Assembly (NCBI GenBank): GCA_958295905.1
Contig: OY282382.1
Coordinates: 3,806,001 to 3,870,000 of the forward strand
DNA: 64,000 nt
Direction: 5' to 3'
From: an uncultured Vicinamibacterales bacterium
Lineage (GTDB): Bacteria > Acidobacteriota > Vicinamibacteria > Vicinamibacterales > UBA8438
The notes under the pieces were generated by a model, which had not been told where the DNA came from, did no database searches, and saw only the letters and a list, made by a program, of their open reading frames with translations. A program made the position numbers and the translations under genes. Shown piece by piece: positions 53,475 to 62,778 of this stretch. Numbering within the stretch: position 1 is the first letter of the stretch; each line of letters begins with the position of its first letter.

Positions 53475-53496
53475 GGCCCGGCACGAATGCCGGGCC
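53475..53496 (-). terminator. intrinsic terminator with a TTCG tetraloop after the DUF1552 gene
   Basis: Minus strand: GGCCCGGCA, loop TTCG, TGCCGGGCC, then TTTCGTTTG. It has a perfect 9-bp GC-rich stem with a very stable loop. It separates the DUF1592-DUF1552 unit from the CxxCH protein gene. Confidence 0.8.
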
Positions 53497-53569
53497 CAAG
53501 GTGTTGCGTCTACCGGGCCTCGACCCGATAGGTGGATGCGCGACCTCACGGTCGCGTTTGGAGTTCACT

Positions 53570-53682
53570 AGCCCGGCAATCGTCGCCTGCGGCTCCGATT
53601 GCCGCCCAACCAACCCTCCAGGAGTCCGCGCCTCCGGGGGGAGGCGGCGCCGGTTCTACGGCGCAGACTCTTGGCGCGAACT
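53570..53682. repeat. hairpin repeat family, copy with expanded loop
   Basis: CCTGCGGCTCCGATTGCCGC, CCAACCAACCCTCCAGGAGT and CCGCGCC, then a 27-nt loop, then GGCGCAGACTC (one mismatch to the left arm). The first 50 bases are nearly identical to 46,858-46,907. It lies in the 364-nt spacer (53336-53699) between the terminator and the DUF1552 stop codon; no gene is seen in that spacer. Confidence 0.8.
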
Positions 53683-53699
53683 TTCTATGGCGCAAGCCC

Positions 53700-55034
53700 T
53701 CAGCCGACCGTCAGCAGGTCGAGCTTGCCGGTGGCGTCGCTCATCTTGTCGACGCGCACCCCCATCTTGTCGAGAATCGTCAGGTGCAGATTCGAGATGG
53801 AGGTTCTCTCCGGGTAGCGCAGATGACCGCTCGCGCGCAGCTTGCCGGAGCCGCCGCCGACGAGCACGAGGGGCAGGCCCTTGTTGTCGTGGCGGTTGCT
53901 GTCGGACATCCCGGCGCCGTACAGCATCATCATGTTGTCGAGCAGGTTGCCGTCGCCGTCCGGCGTCGCGCGCGCCTTCTCTAGGAAGTAGGCGAAGAGC
54001 GACAGATGGTACTCGTTGATCTTCGCGATTTTTTCGTAGAGAGCCGGATCGTCCCGGTGGTGCGACGTCGGATGATGAGAGTCGGGGACCCCGATCTCGG
54101 GGTACGTCCGGCCGCTGATCTCCCGCGCCATCATGTAGGTGCCGACCCGCGTCAGGTCCGTCTGATAGGCCAGCAGCAGCATATCGAACATCAGCCTGGC
54201 GTGCTCGCCGTAGGTCGCCGGAATGCCCGCCGGCTGATCCACTTGCGGCAGTTCGCGGTCGCTCTGCTCCTCGGCCTTCTGAATCCGGCGCTCGATGTCC
54301 CGGACCGCCTCGATATACTCGTTCACCCGAATCTGGTCGTTGGGTCCGAGACCGCGCTGCAACGCGCTGATCTTGTCGGACACCGAGTCGAGAATGCTCT
54401 GATCCTTGCGGATGCGGTCGAGCCGCGCCGCCGGATCGGTCGACCCGCTGTCGCCGAAAAGCCGCTCGAAGACCGCCCGCGGGTTGTTCTCGCCGAGCAG
54501 CGGCGTGGTCTCGTTCCGCCACGAGATGGTGTTGGTGTAGGTGCAACTGAACCCGACGTCGCAAGAACCGGACACGTCGCGGCTGTCCAGCGCCAGCTCG
54601 AGCGAGCCGAGCTGCGTATGCCGGGCCGTCTCCCTGGCGATCAACTGGTCGACGGACACGCCCGCGCGGAGGTTCGACTCGGTGCGGGCGGGGGTCACGC
54701 CGGTCAGGAACCGGGTAGCCGCGCTGGCGTGGACGCCGGCGTTGCTCGGCACCCCGTTGAGGCCCGTCAACAGCGTCATCTGATCGCGATAGGCCGCAAT
54801 CGGGTTGAGCAGCCGGGTCGTCTCGAACCCCAATCCCTCCGACTCGGGCGTCCAGTGCTTCATCGCCATCCCGTTCGGCACGTAGAAGACGCCGAACCGG
54901 CGGACGGGGTTGGCGGCGCTGTTGCGGATGGCGGCGAAGGCCGGAACCATGCCGTCCAACAGCGGAAGCGCCAAGCCGGCGCCGATGCCCCGCAACACGG
55001 TGCGGCGCGGGATAGCTTTCCTGGTGATGATCAT
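53700..55034 (-). CDS. DUF1552 protein, Tat-exported
   Basis: A 444-residue protein. The N-terminus AIPRRTVLRGIGAGLALPLL is a twin-arginine signal, so it is exported folded. The body has FGVFYVPNGMAMKHWTP, LTGLNGVPSNAGVHASAATR, FDMLLLAYQTDLTRVGTYMM, and VPDSHHPTSHHRDD with LLDNMMMLYGAGMSDSNRHD, the hallmarks of DUF1552 (an alkaline-phosphatase-like/DUF1501-related fold). Its partner is always a DUF1592-type cytochrome, here overlapping by 4 nt upstream (ATGA). GGAGG lies 8 nt before the ATG. The substrate is not established for the family. A strong terminator lies 204 nt past its stop codon. Confidence 0.92.
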   Translation of the reverse strand: MIITRKAIPRRTVLRGIGAGLALPLLDGMVPAFAAIRNSAANPVRRFGVFYVPNGMAMKHWTPESEGLGFETTRLLNPIAAYRDQMTLLTGLNGVPSNAGVHASAATRFLTGVTPARTESNLRAGVSVDQLIARETARHTQLGSLELALDSRDVSGSCDVGFSCTYTNTISWRNETTPLLGENNPRAVFERLFGDSGSTDPAARLDRIRKDQSILDSVSDKISALQRGLGPNDQIRVNEYIEAVRDIERRIQKAEEQSDRELPQVDQPAGIPATYGEHARLMFDMLLLAYQTDLTRVGTYMMAREISGRTYPEIGVPDSHHPTSHHRDDPALYEKIAKINEYHLSLFAYFLEKARATPDGDGNLLDNMMMLYGAGMSDSNRHDNKGLPLVLVGGGSGKLRASGHLRYPERTSISNLHLTILDKMGVRVDKMSDATGKLDLLTVG

Positions 55035-57535
55035 GAGTCGGACCTCCGCATCTGGAACGCGGTGCTCTTCACGATTCCGAGGATTATGGATGACCAGCGA
55101 TAATCGTCGCCAGCCGCTTCACGCACGATCTTCCGGACGGTTGGAGCGTCATAATATTCGATCCCGCGCCCCAGGGCATACCCCATCAGCTTCTCGGTCA
55201 CGGTGCCGACGAAATCGTCGGGCCTCGCCAGCAGCAGGTCGCGGAGCCCGGTCGGACCGTCGAACGCGGCGCCGTCGGGCAGCGTTCCCGAGGCGTCGAC
55301 GGGAACGCCCGCGGTGGTCGCCCGCCACCGGCCGATCGCGTCGAAGTTCTCCAGCGAGAACCCGATGGGGTCCATGGGCGCGTGACACACCGAGCACGCC
55401 GGATCCTCCCGGTGCCGAACCATCGCCTGCCGCATCGTGAGCGGCTCACCGTCCTCGTTCTCTTCCTCGAGGGTCGGCACGTCGGGCGGCGGCTCCGGCG
55501 GCGGAGCCCCCAGCAGGTTCTCGAGCACCCACTTGCCCCGCAGCACCGGCGACGTCCGGTTCGGATAGGACGTGACCGTCATGACGCTGCCGTGGCTCAG
55601 CAGCCCGGCACGCGCGCCTTCCGCGAACGTCACCTTCCGGAAGCGGTTCCCGTAGACCTCGGGGATGCCGTAGTGCGCAGCAAGACGCTCGTTGACGTAG
55701 GTGTAGTCGGCGCGCAGCAGGTCCAGCATGCTTCGATCTTCCCGAATCAGGCTGTTGATGAACAAGCTGGTCTCGGCCTCGAAGGCGGCGCGCAGGTTGT
55801 CGTCGAAGTCGGGAAAGAGCAGCGGATCCGGATACACGCCCTCGAGGTTCCGGAAGTGGAGCCACTGCCCCGCGAAGTTGTCCACGAGGGCGGCGGCGCG
55901 GGGGTCGGCGAGCATGCGGCGCACCTGCCGGTCGAGCACCTCGGGATCGGTCAGCGTCCCGTTCTCGGCCACCGCCAGCAGCTCGTCGTCGGGAATGCTG
56001 CTCCACAGGAAGAACGACAGCCGCGACGCGAGATCGAGGTCGGAGATCGCGTAGATGGCGTCGGGCGGACTGTCGACCGGGTCCTGCTGGATGCGGTAGA
56101 GGAACTCCGGATCGGCGAGGACCCGCTCCAGGGCGAGACCGATACCGGCGTCGAAGCTGCCGCCCTGACGGCCGATCTCGAAAAAGTCGAGCAGCGTCCG
56201 CACATCGTCGTCCGACACCGGACGCCGGTACGCGCGCCGGGCGAGCGCGCCCAGGATCTCGGCGGCGCACGGCCGCTCCTCGGCCTCGGTGGCGGGCGCG
56301 CACGTGAATACGCGGCGCCGCGTCGGGGTGTCGCCGGGGCCGTCCACGGTGAGCGGACCGTGGATCCGCACGCTGTCGAGGGCCGGATTGCTGTCCGGCA
56401 TGTCGTTGATGGCGAGGGCGAATCCGGCCTGCCGCGGCTGCAGCACGCCGTCTTCTTCCCACGTCTCCCGCGGGAAGGACACCCCGATGAGATGCGGTCC
56501 CGCGTCGACCTTGATGCGGATCTCGAGGTTGTCGTCGGCGTGCAGCGTGTACGACTCCCACGCGTCGTCGCCGCGGATGTTGCCGGCGAAGCTCATCGGC
56601 GCGGGCATGCCCGGCGCCTGCCCGCCGAACGTGAACTGCCGGATCCGCCGACCGTCGAGGCGAATCTCGACGTCGTGCGGCTGATCGATGCCGCGCACGT
56701 ATCCCACGTAGTTGGTGCGCAGACGCAGCTGGATCAGATACTCTCCGTCAACCGGAAAGTGATGCCGCACCGCGGCGCCGCCGCGCGAGCCGAAGGGCAG
56801 ATCCTCGTGCTGCTGGTTGTCCTGTATCAGGTTCAGGGGAACGTCGTAGGCGGCGATGACCGTCCCGCCGGCCGGGGGCCGGCCGATGGCGAGCCGGCTG
56901 ATCTTGCGGGCGGCGGATACGTAACGCTCGAAGAGGGCCGGCGACAGGGACAGGGCGCCCGCGTTGTTGTCGAAGCCGAAGCGGTCCGGAGCGTCGGCGG
57001 GAATCCACTCGCCGACGTCGATCTCCAGATCCAGCAGATCGCGAATGACGTTCCGGTACTCCGTCTGGTTCAGGCGGTGGAACGCCTGGGTTCGACCCGG
57101 GTTCGGCCGGGCCTCGGCCGCCCGATCCAGTTCGTCCTCGAGCCACTGCCGAAATCCGTCGTAGGTCGCCTTGTCGGGCCGCGGACGCGGCTGCGGCGGC
57201 ATGGCGCCGACCCGCAGCTTCCGCACCACGCTCTCCCAGACCTCGGGATCTTCGGCGACGTCGTCAATGTCGACGGTGTCGAGGGCCAACCCCACCGCGC
57301 GCAACTGCGACACGAGCCTCGACCGCGGCTCACCGGCGCCGTTCACGAACGCGCTGTTGTGGCAGGTCACGCAGTACTGGTCGAGAAGCGCACGCTGCTG
57401 CGAGGCCGCCGCTGCGCCGGACGAGGACCGGCCCGCGGACTGCACCCCCTGTGCGGTGCACACCAGCGCCGCGAGAACCGCCACGCCCAATCCACCAAGA
57501 TAACGTCGGAGCGCCTGACCCTGCTTTTGTGTCAT
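55031..57535 (-). CDS. DUF1592 multi-domain c-type cytochrome
   Basis: An 834-residue exported protein. A signal peptide (LRRYLGGLGVAVLAALVCTA) is followed by a heme site CVTCHN (55-60) and a DUF1587 segment (FHRLNQTEYRNVIRDLLDL). Next comes a carbohydrate-binding-like beta region (HDVEIRLDGRRIRQFTFGGQ), DUF1595/DUF1592 (RPVSDDDVRTLLDFF, DLASRLSFFLWSSIPDDELL), DUF1588 with a second site CSVCHAPMDPIGFSLENFD (about 715-733), and DUF1585 at the end (EYYDAPTVRKIVREAA). This set is typical of Planctomycetes and Acidobacteria. The ATG at 57535 starts the signal peptide; the frame upstream is spacer-like. It is the first gene of a two-gene unit with DUF1552, probably a periplasmic oxidative enzyme system of unknown substrate. 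Confidence 0.93.
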   Translation of the reverse strand: MTQKQGQALRRYLGGLGVAVLAALVCTAQGVQSAGRSSSGAAAASQQRALLDQYCVTCHNSAFVNGAGEPRSRLVSQLRAVGLALDTVDIDDVAEDPEVWESVVRKLRVGAMPPQPRPRPDKATYDGFRQWLEDELDRAAEARPNPGRTQAFHRLNQTEYRNVIRDLLDLEIDVGEWIPADAPDRFGFDNNAGALSLSPALFERYVSAARKISRLAIGRPPAGGTVIAAYDVPLNLIQDNQQHEDLPFGSRGGAAVRHHFPVDGEYLIQLRLRTNYVGYVRGIDQPHDVEIRLDGRRIRQFTFGGQAPGMPAPMSFAGNIRGDDAWESYTLHADDNLEIRIKVDAGPHLIGVSFPRETWEEDGVLQPRQAGFALAINDMPDSNPALDSVRIHGPLTVDGPGDTPTRRRVFTCAPATEAEERPCAAEILGALARRAYRRPVSDDDVRTLLDFFEIGRQGGSFDAGIGLALERVLADPEFLYRIQQDPVDSPPDAIYAISDLDLASRLSFFLWSSIPDDELLAVAENGTLTDPEVLDRQVRRMLADPRAAALVDNFAGQWLHFRNLEGVYPDPLLFPDFDDNLRAAFEAETSLFINSLIREDRSMLDLLRADYTYVNERLAAHYGIPEVYGNRFRKVTFAEGARAGLLSHGSVMTVTSYPNRTSPVLRGKWVLENLLGAPPPEPPPDVPTLEEENEDGEPLTMRQAMVRHREDPACSVCHAPMDPIGFSLENFDAIGRWRATTAGVPVDASGTLPDGAAFDGPTGLRDLLLARPDDFVGTVTEKLMGYALGRGIEYYDAPTVRKIVREAAGDDYRWSSIILGIVKSTAFQMRRSDS

Positions 57536-58090
57536 GAGATGCCGGCCCACCGTCGGCGGAAAGAGCGACCGCCGCTGGCGATTGGATCGCTCCCGCCCCG
57601 CCGGGACACGCATAGTTTCGCCGCTCTTGGCAGGGGGTGTCAACAAGTGTCAACCAGGAGACAGGGGCATCCCACGCTGACGGCGCGTGACGGCCCGCCC
57701 CCGATTCGAGGGTCGCCACCGTCTTGCCGACCGGCCGGCGCCGCGTGAGACCCGCGATTCCGCCCGTCCGGAGCCCCGGGACCCGCCACGATTCCGCCTG
57801 CGCACGGCGGTGGCGGAATTGTGGGATGGTCCTGACCAGGAGACCCGGGAAGTTGACGGCTCGGTTCCGCAACGCGGTCGCGGTCTGTCTGTTGGCATGG
57901 TGTCAACCGGGAGACCAGCGGAAGTTGACGGATTGAGCGCGGTGGGGCTGCGGGCGCGGCCGGCGTCCCCGGCGGCCGATGCGGCACGGGGTTCCACCGA
58001 GGGCGGCACCTGCGGTAGCATGACGCGGTAACGTGGCTCGGGGCCTGCATCGAAGCCCCTGACGCTATTCGAGTCCAGGAGAGATTCTCG
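57536..58090. other. 555-base spacer with three kinds of repeat
   Basis: No gene seen. (1) Two TTGACA hexamers 10 nt apart on the minus strand (57638-57643 and 57648-57653) may be -35 elements or operator half-sites for the DUF1592 gene. (2) A copy of the dispersed spacer repeat lies at about 57,660-57,790. (3) An inverted repeat ATTCCGCC/GGCGGAAT spans 57,791-57,819. (4) GGAAGTTGACGG preceded by a GGAGACC-type box occurs twice, at 57,828-57,858 and 57,899-57,931. Confidence 0.55.
57660..57790. repeat. dispersed spacer repeat, copy 3
   Basis: CACGCTGACGGCGCGTGACG, CCGATTCGAGGGTCGCCACC, GTCTTGCCGACCGGCCGGCG and CCGCGTGAGACCCGCGATTC match 48,836-48,945 with few mismatches. On the minus strand both copies keep an open frame reading GLTRRRxVGKTVAxLESGA. 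Confidence 0.75.
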
Positions 58091-59698
58091 ATGAGCGCGA
58101 ACAGATCCGCAGATCGATCGACGGTACGAATCGGCGGCCTCGCCGTGTTGGGAGGATGTCTGGGACTGGTTGCCGCGTCCCTCCCGGCCCGCGCCAACAC
58201 CGACGGCCTTCCCCTCGTGGCCGCCGCCCGGGTGTCCGACGCGCCGGCGGTCGAGCGGCTGCTGCGGCAGGGCGCCGACGTCGACCAGAGCCAGCCCGAC
58301 GGCGCCACCGCCCTGCACTGGGCCGCATTCCGGGACGACGAGCGGATTGCCGCGCTGCTCTTGGAGGCGGGGGCCGGCGCCGACGCGGCCAACGAGCTCG
58401 GGGCGACCCCGCTGTGGCTCGCGGCCGAGAACGGCAGCGCGCCGATGATCGAGCGTCTGCTCGCGGCCGGCGCCGATGCGAACGTGCAGTTGCCGGAAGG
58501 CGAAACCCCGGTGATGACCGCGTCTCGGGCCGGCAGCGCGGACGGCGTGCGCGCCCTGCTCCAGGCCGGCGCCGACGTCAACGCGGTCGAACACTCCCGA
58601 GGCCAGACCGCGTTGATGTGGGCGGTGGCCCAGGGTCATCACGACGTGGCCGGCCTCCTCGTGCGCCACGGAGCGGATGTCGAGGCCCGTTCGAAGGAGC
58701 GCCCGCGGCTGATGCACGCCGACGCCACCAACGGATCGCAGTACGACCAGGGGGTCATGTGGAACCGGGGCGGGTTCACGCCCCTGCTGTTCGGGGCGCG
58801 GCACGGCCGCATCGCGGCCGCGGACGTTCTGCTCGACGGCGGGGCCGACGTCGACAGCCCGGCGCCCACCGGAGCGACCCCGCTCGTGCTCGCCGCCCAC
58901 AGCGGCCAGGGTGCGTTCGCCGCGCATCTGCTCGACCGCGGCGCCGACCCGAACGCGATGGGGGCCGGATACACCGCCCTCCACGCCGCCGTGCTGCGCG
59001 GTGACCGGGCGCTCGTACGAGCCCTGCTGGCGCACGGCGCCGACCCGAACCTCAGGCTGCGCTCGGGGACCCCGGTGCGGCGGGCGAGTCAGGACTGGGC
59101 GTTCAACCCGTCGCTGATCAGCGCGACCCCCTACTGGCTCGCGGCCTGGTTCCACGACGCCGACGTCATGCGCGATCTCGCGGAGGCCGGCGCCGATCCC
59201 CGATTGGCGACCCTGGAGCGCTGGCGCACGGTGTTCGAGCGGGCCGGCGGCGTGGGGCCGCCCCATCTGGCCGGTGGTTTCATTCCCCCGCTGGTCGCGG
59301 CCACGCGCGGACCGGCCAACCGCGGGCGCTTCTTCAACACCGCGTTGCGCGATCCCGACGCGGAGGAGCGCAAGACGCTCGCCGCGGTGCGGACCGCGTT
59401 CGAGTTCGGCGCCGACGTCAACGCCGCCGATCTGCACGGCGACACCGCGATGCACGCGGCGGCGCAGCGCAACTTCAATACGATCGTCCGGTTCCTGGCC
59501 GAGCACGGCGCCGACGTCGACGTGAAGAACGACGCGGGTCGAACCCCGCTCGATCTTGCCAAGGCCGCCGAGGCCACCCGCGCCCGCATCGACGACCCCA
59601 GCCGGTACCCCGCCGGCAACAGCGCGGAGGTGCTGCGCGAGCTGGGAGCGGAGGACGAGCGCACCGCCGATTCGGACGAGCAGTCCGATCAGGGCTGA
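58091..59698 (+). CDS. secreted ankyrin-repeat protein
   Basis: A 535-residue protein with a signal peptide (GGLAVLGGCLGLVAASLPAR, cleavage near residue 36). Residues about 38-330 and 420-510 carry some nine ankyrin repeats (GATALHWAAFRDDERIAALL, GETPVMTASRAGSADGVRAL, GDTAMHAAAQRNFNTIVRFL). An insert between them (about 330-420) has NPSLISATPYWLAAWFHDAD and RWRTVFERAGGVGPPHLAGG. AGGAGAG lies 7 nt before the ATG. Exported ankyrin proteins of this kind often lie next to DUF1592/DUF1552 genes in Acidobacteria-like genomes and here diverge from them. Probably a periplasmic protein-binding scaffold. Confidence 0.9.
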   Translation: MSANRSADRSTVRIGGLAVLGGCLGLVAASLPARANTDGLPLVAAARVSDAPAVERLLRQGADVDQSQPDGATALHWAAFRDDERIAALLLEAGAGADAANELGATPLWLAAENGSAPMIERLLAAGADANVQLPEGETPVMTASRAGSADGVRALLQAGADVNAVEHSRGQTALMWAVAQGHHDVAGLLVRHGADVEARSKERPRLMHADATNGSQYDQGVMWNRGGFTPLLFGARHGRIAAADVLLDGGADVDSPAPTGATPLVLAAHSGQGAFAAHLLDRGADPNAMGAGYTALHAAVLRGDRALVRALLAHGADPNLRLRSGTPVRRASQDWAFNPSLISATPYWLAAWFHDADVMRDLAEAGADPRLATLERWRTVFERAGGVGPPHLAGGFIPPLVAATRGPANRGRFFNTALRDPDAEERKTLAAVRTAFEFGADVNAADLHGDTAMHAAAQRNFNTIVRFLAEHGADVDVKNDAGRTPLDLAKAAEATRARIDDPSRYPAGNSAEVLRELGAEDERTADSDEQSDQG

Positions 59699-59733
59699 TT
59701 TTCCCGGACGTCCGTGGTGAAACCCCGCGCTGC

Positions 59734-60243
59734 ATGATCCGCCCCATTCTTCGCCATGGTGCCGACGTCCTCCACCAGCCGGCCCGCCGGGTGGTGGACT
59801 TCGACGATGGCCTGCAGACGCTCATCGACGACATGATCCAGACCATGCACGCCGCCCCCGGCGTCGGTCTCGCGGCGCCGCAGGTGGGGGTCGGACTGCG
59901 CGTATTCGTCGCCGATCCGTCGTCCGGGCGGTCCATCGACGATCTCGTCGCCGTGGTCAATCCCCGCGTCGTCGAGCAGGAGGGCGCGCAACGGGAAGAG
60001 GAAGGCTGCCTCAGCCTGCCGGGATTCGCGGCGCGCGTGACGCGGCCGGCACGGATGGTCATCCAGGGCTACGACCGCGAGGGCACGGAGATCACCATCG
60101 AGGGCGAGACGTTGTTCGCCCGCGTGCTCCAGCACGAACTGGATCATCTCGACGGCACCCTGTTCATCGACCGCATGCAGGGTCTTCGACGCGAGCAGAT
60201 CGTGCGGCGGGTGCGCAAGCTCCAGCGCGCGGGCAAGTGGTGA
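59734..60243 (+). CDS. def: peptide deformylase
   Basis: Removes the formyl group from nascent proteins. The 169 residues contain all three motifs: GVGLAAPQVG (43-52), EEGCLSLPGF with the metal Cys, and QHELDHLDGTLF with both metal His and the catalytic Glu. Length is normal. fmt begins inside its last codons (GTGA overlap), coupling the two formyl-cycle enzymes. Confidence 0.97.
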   Translation: MIRPILRHGADVLHQPARRVVDFDDGLQTLIDDMIQTMHAAPGVGLAAPQVGVGLRVFVADPSSGRSIDDLVAVVNPRVVEQEGAQREEEGCLSLPGFAARVTRPARMVIQGYDREGTEITIEGETLFARVLQHELDHLDGTLFIDRMQGLRREQIVRRVRKLQRAGKW

Positions 60244-61205
60244 AGATCGCCTTCTTCGGGACCCCGGCGTTCGCGGTGCCGTCGCTGGAGCGTCTGGTCG
60301 CGGCCGGCGAACGGGTCGTGCTGGCGGTGACGCAGCCCGACCGCCCCCGCGGAAGGGGCCAACGGCTCCGGCCTTCTCCCGTGAAGACCTCGGCCGGGGA
60401 CCACGGGATCCCCGTCCTTCAACCCGAGCGGGCGCGCGAGCCGGCCCTCGCGGCGGGGCTCGCGGCCAGCGGCGCCGACATCGGCGTCGTCGTCGCCTAC
60501 GGTCAATTCCTGCCCGACGCGGTTCTCGCGACGCCGCGGCACGGCGTCATCAACGTGCATGCCTCGTTGCTGCCGCGTTACCGGGGCGCGGCGCCGATAC
60601 AACGCGCCGTCATCGCGGGCGAACGGGAGACCGGCGTCACCCTGATCCGCCTGGTCCAGGAGATGGACGCGGGTCCGATGCTCGCCCGCACGTCCCTGCC
60701 CATCGCCGGGCATGAGACGAGCGCGGACGTCGAGCGGGAGCTCGCCGCCGTCGGCGCGGATCTGCTGGTCGCCACGGTTCGCGATATCGCCGGGGGGCGG
60801 GTCCGCGCGCAGCCGCAGGATCACGCCCGGGCGACCTACGCGCCGCGCCTCACCCGGGAGGATGGCCGGATCGACTGGAACCGGCCGGCCAGGACCATTC
60901 ACGACCTCGTGCGCGGCTTGCGCCCGTGGCCTCCCGCGTTCGCCTTCCTCGACGGATCGCGGTATCTGATCCGGCGCACCGAGCCTGTCCCGCCATCGTC
61001 CTCCGGACGCCTCCCCGCGCCCTCCCCCGGGGCGATCGTCGAGGCCCGCGGTGATCGGTTGCAGGTCGCGTGCGGCGCGGGTACCGTGCTGTCGATCCTC
61101 GAGATTCAGCCCGAGGGCGGCCGGGCGCAGTCGACCCGCGACTTCCTGGCGGGACGGCGCATCGGGTCCGACGCCGTCTTCCGGCCGGCGGCGCCCGCCG
61201 GATGA
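60240..61205 (+). CDS. fmt: methionyl-tRNA formyltransferase
   Basis: Formylates initiator Met-tRNA. The GTG at 60240 gives VKIAFFGTPAFAVPSLERL, the standard N-terminus; a GTG at 60237 would add one residue. NVHASLLPRYRGAAPIQRAV contains the catalytic Asn/His region and SLLPRYRGAAP loop, and ETGVTLIRLVQEMDAGPML follows. The C-terminal OB-like domain covers about 205-320. It overlaps def by 4 nt and is followed by rsmB after 94 nt. Confidence 0.96.
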   Translation: MKIAFFGTPAFAVPSLERLVAAGERVVLAVTQPDRPRGRGQRLRPSPVKTSAGDHGIPVLQPERAREPALAAGLAASGADIGVVVAYGQFLPDAVLATPRHGVINVHASLLPRYRGAAPIQRAVIAGERETGVTLIRLVQEMDAGPMLARTSLPIAGHETSADVERELAAVGADLLVATVRDIAGGRVRAQPQDHARATYAPRLTREDGRIDWNRPARTIHDLVRGLRPWPPAFAFLDGSRYLIRRTEPVPPSSSGRLPAPSPGAIVEARGDRLQVACGAGTVLSILEIQPEGGRAQSTRDFLAGRRIGSDAVFRPAAPAG

Positions 61206-61299
61206 TCCGCGCGCCCGGGGTCCGCGGCAACGCCCGGAGCGCCACTGAGGCCGGGGGAGGCTTGGAGCGGGACGCGCGGGGGCGCCCGCCACGAATTCC

Positions 61300-62778
61300 A
61301 TGACGCGCGCGAACCGGGCCCGCGCCGCCGCCTACGACGTCGTGCAGGCGGTGCTCCGCGGCGACGACCTGCCACGGGCGCTGGCCGCCTTCCGCGACCC
61401 GCTCACCGACGATCGAGACCGGGCGCTGGTGACCGAGCTCGCCAGCGGCACGTTCCGCTGGCGGGCGGCGCTGGACCATGTGGTCGAGGGCGCCGCCGAT
61501 CGTCCGATCGCACGTATCGATCGGGACGTGCTGACGGTGCTCCGCCTCGGCGCCTACCAGTTGTTGCACCTCGATCGGGTGCCCCCGGCGGCAGCGGTCA
61601 ACGAATCGGTCCGCCTCGTCAGGCGGGTCGGCAAGGCGGGCGCGGCCGGATTCGTCAACGCCGTGCTCCGCCGGGTGGCGGCGAGCCGGCGGACGCCGGG
61701 GTTGCCTCCCCCCCCGGGAGGCGCCGCGGATCGAGAGGCCCACTTGGCGTACCTCAGCGTGACCGCGTCGCATCCACGCTGGCTCGTCGAACGGTGGCTC
61801 GATCGCTGCGGCTTCCCCGCAGCCGCCGACTGGATTCACTTCAACAACACCACCCCGCCCCTGACGTTGCGGGCCAACCGGCTTCGAACCTCGCGCGGGG
61901 AGCTCGGGCGGCAGCTTGCGGAGCACGGCGTCGAGACCGAGCCGACGCGGTTCGCGCGCGACGGGCTCAGGGTCGAGTCCGGGAACCCCTACCGAACCCC
62001 GCTCGCGGGCCGGGGGCTCTTTCTCGCCCAGGACGAGGCCAGCCAACTGGTGGCCGAGTTGGTCGGCGCCCGGCCCGGCGAGCGCGTGCTGGACGCCTGC
62101 GCCGCGCCCGGCGGCAAGACCCTCGCCATCGCGGGGGCCATGGACCGCCGCGGCCTGCTCGTCGCCGGGGACCTGCGGCCGGCGCGGGTCCGGCTGCTCC
62201 GCCGGACCCTCGCCGGCATGGGCGCGGCGGCCGTCGGCATCGTACGCCTCGATCTGCGCCGCGGGATCCCGTTCCCCCCGGTGTTCGACCGGGTCCTCGT
62301 CGACGCGCCCTGCTCGGGGCTGGGCATTCTTCGGCGCGACCCGGAAATACGGTGGCGCCGCCGCCCCGCCGACCTGCCGCGCTTCGCGGCGGAACAGTTG
62401 ACCATGGCCGGCCACGCGGCCGGCGCGGTCCGTCCCGGCGGACACCTCGTCTACGCCACCTGCTCCAGCGAGCCGGAAGAGAACGAGGACGTCGTGGCCG
62501 CGTTCCTGGAAGCCCATCCCGATTTCGAACCGGTCCATCCCGATCGAGCCGGCCCGGTCTCGACGGGCCTCCGTCGGGTCCTCGACGAGCGGGGGCGTCT
62601 GGCGACCAGGCCCTCCGACCACCGACTCGACGCCTTCTTCGCCGCCGTTCTGCAACGACGCGCCGTCCTGCGACGGAACCCCGGGCGCGCCCCCGGCAAC
62701 CCGCGCGGCGGCACGGCGCGGGCTTCTGCGACCGGCGCCGAGCGCGCGGAACCGCGAGGGTGCGCGTCAAGCCGGTGA
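61300..62778 (+). CDS. rsmB: 16S rRNA m5C967 methyltransferase
   Basis: The 492-residue protein has an N-terminal NusB-like RNA-binding domain (1-140, RARAAAYDVVQAVLRGDDLP, AAAVNESVRLVRRVGKAGAA). The methyltransferase domain follows, with DACAAPGGKTLAIA for SAM, VDAPCSGLGILRRDPEIRW holding the catalytic Cys, and YATCSSEPEENEDVV holding the second Cys. The last about 40 residues are Arg/Ala-rich and may be non-functional extension. def-fmt-rsmB is a widely kept order. Confidence 0.95.
   Translation: MTRANRARAAAYDVVQAVLRGDDLPRALAAFRDPLTDDRDRALVTELASGTFRWRAALDHVVEGAADRPIARIDRDVLTVLRLGAYQLLHLDRVPPAAAVNESVRLVRRVGKAGAAGFVNAVLRRVAASRRTPGLPPPPGGAADREAHLAYLSVTASHPRWLVERWLDRCGFPAAADWIHFNNTTPPLTLRANRLRTSRGELGRQLAEHGVETEPTRFARDGLRVESGNPYRTPLAGRGLFLAQDEASQLVAELVGARPGERVLDACAAPGGKTLAIAGAMDRRGLLVAGDLRPARVRLLRRTLAGMGAAAVGIVRLDLRRGIPFPPVFDRVLVDAPCSGLGILRRDPEIRWRRRPADLPRFAAEQLTMAGHAAGAVRPGGHLVYATCSSEPEENEDVVAAFLEAHPDFEPVHPDRAGPVSTGLRRVLDERGRLATRPSDHRLDAFFAAVLQRRAVLRRNPGRAPGNPRGGTARASATGAERAEPRGCASSR

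Noticed and set aside
53475-53496. Possible CRISPR-like or mobile inverted repeat
   Set aside because: A single hairpin with a TTCG loop and trailing T residues directly after an operon is better explained as a terminator.
55382-57748. 788-codon plus-strand frame
   Set aside because: It is antisense to the DUF1592 cytochrome, whose two CxxCH sites and domain motifs are on the minus strand.
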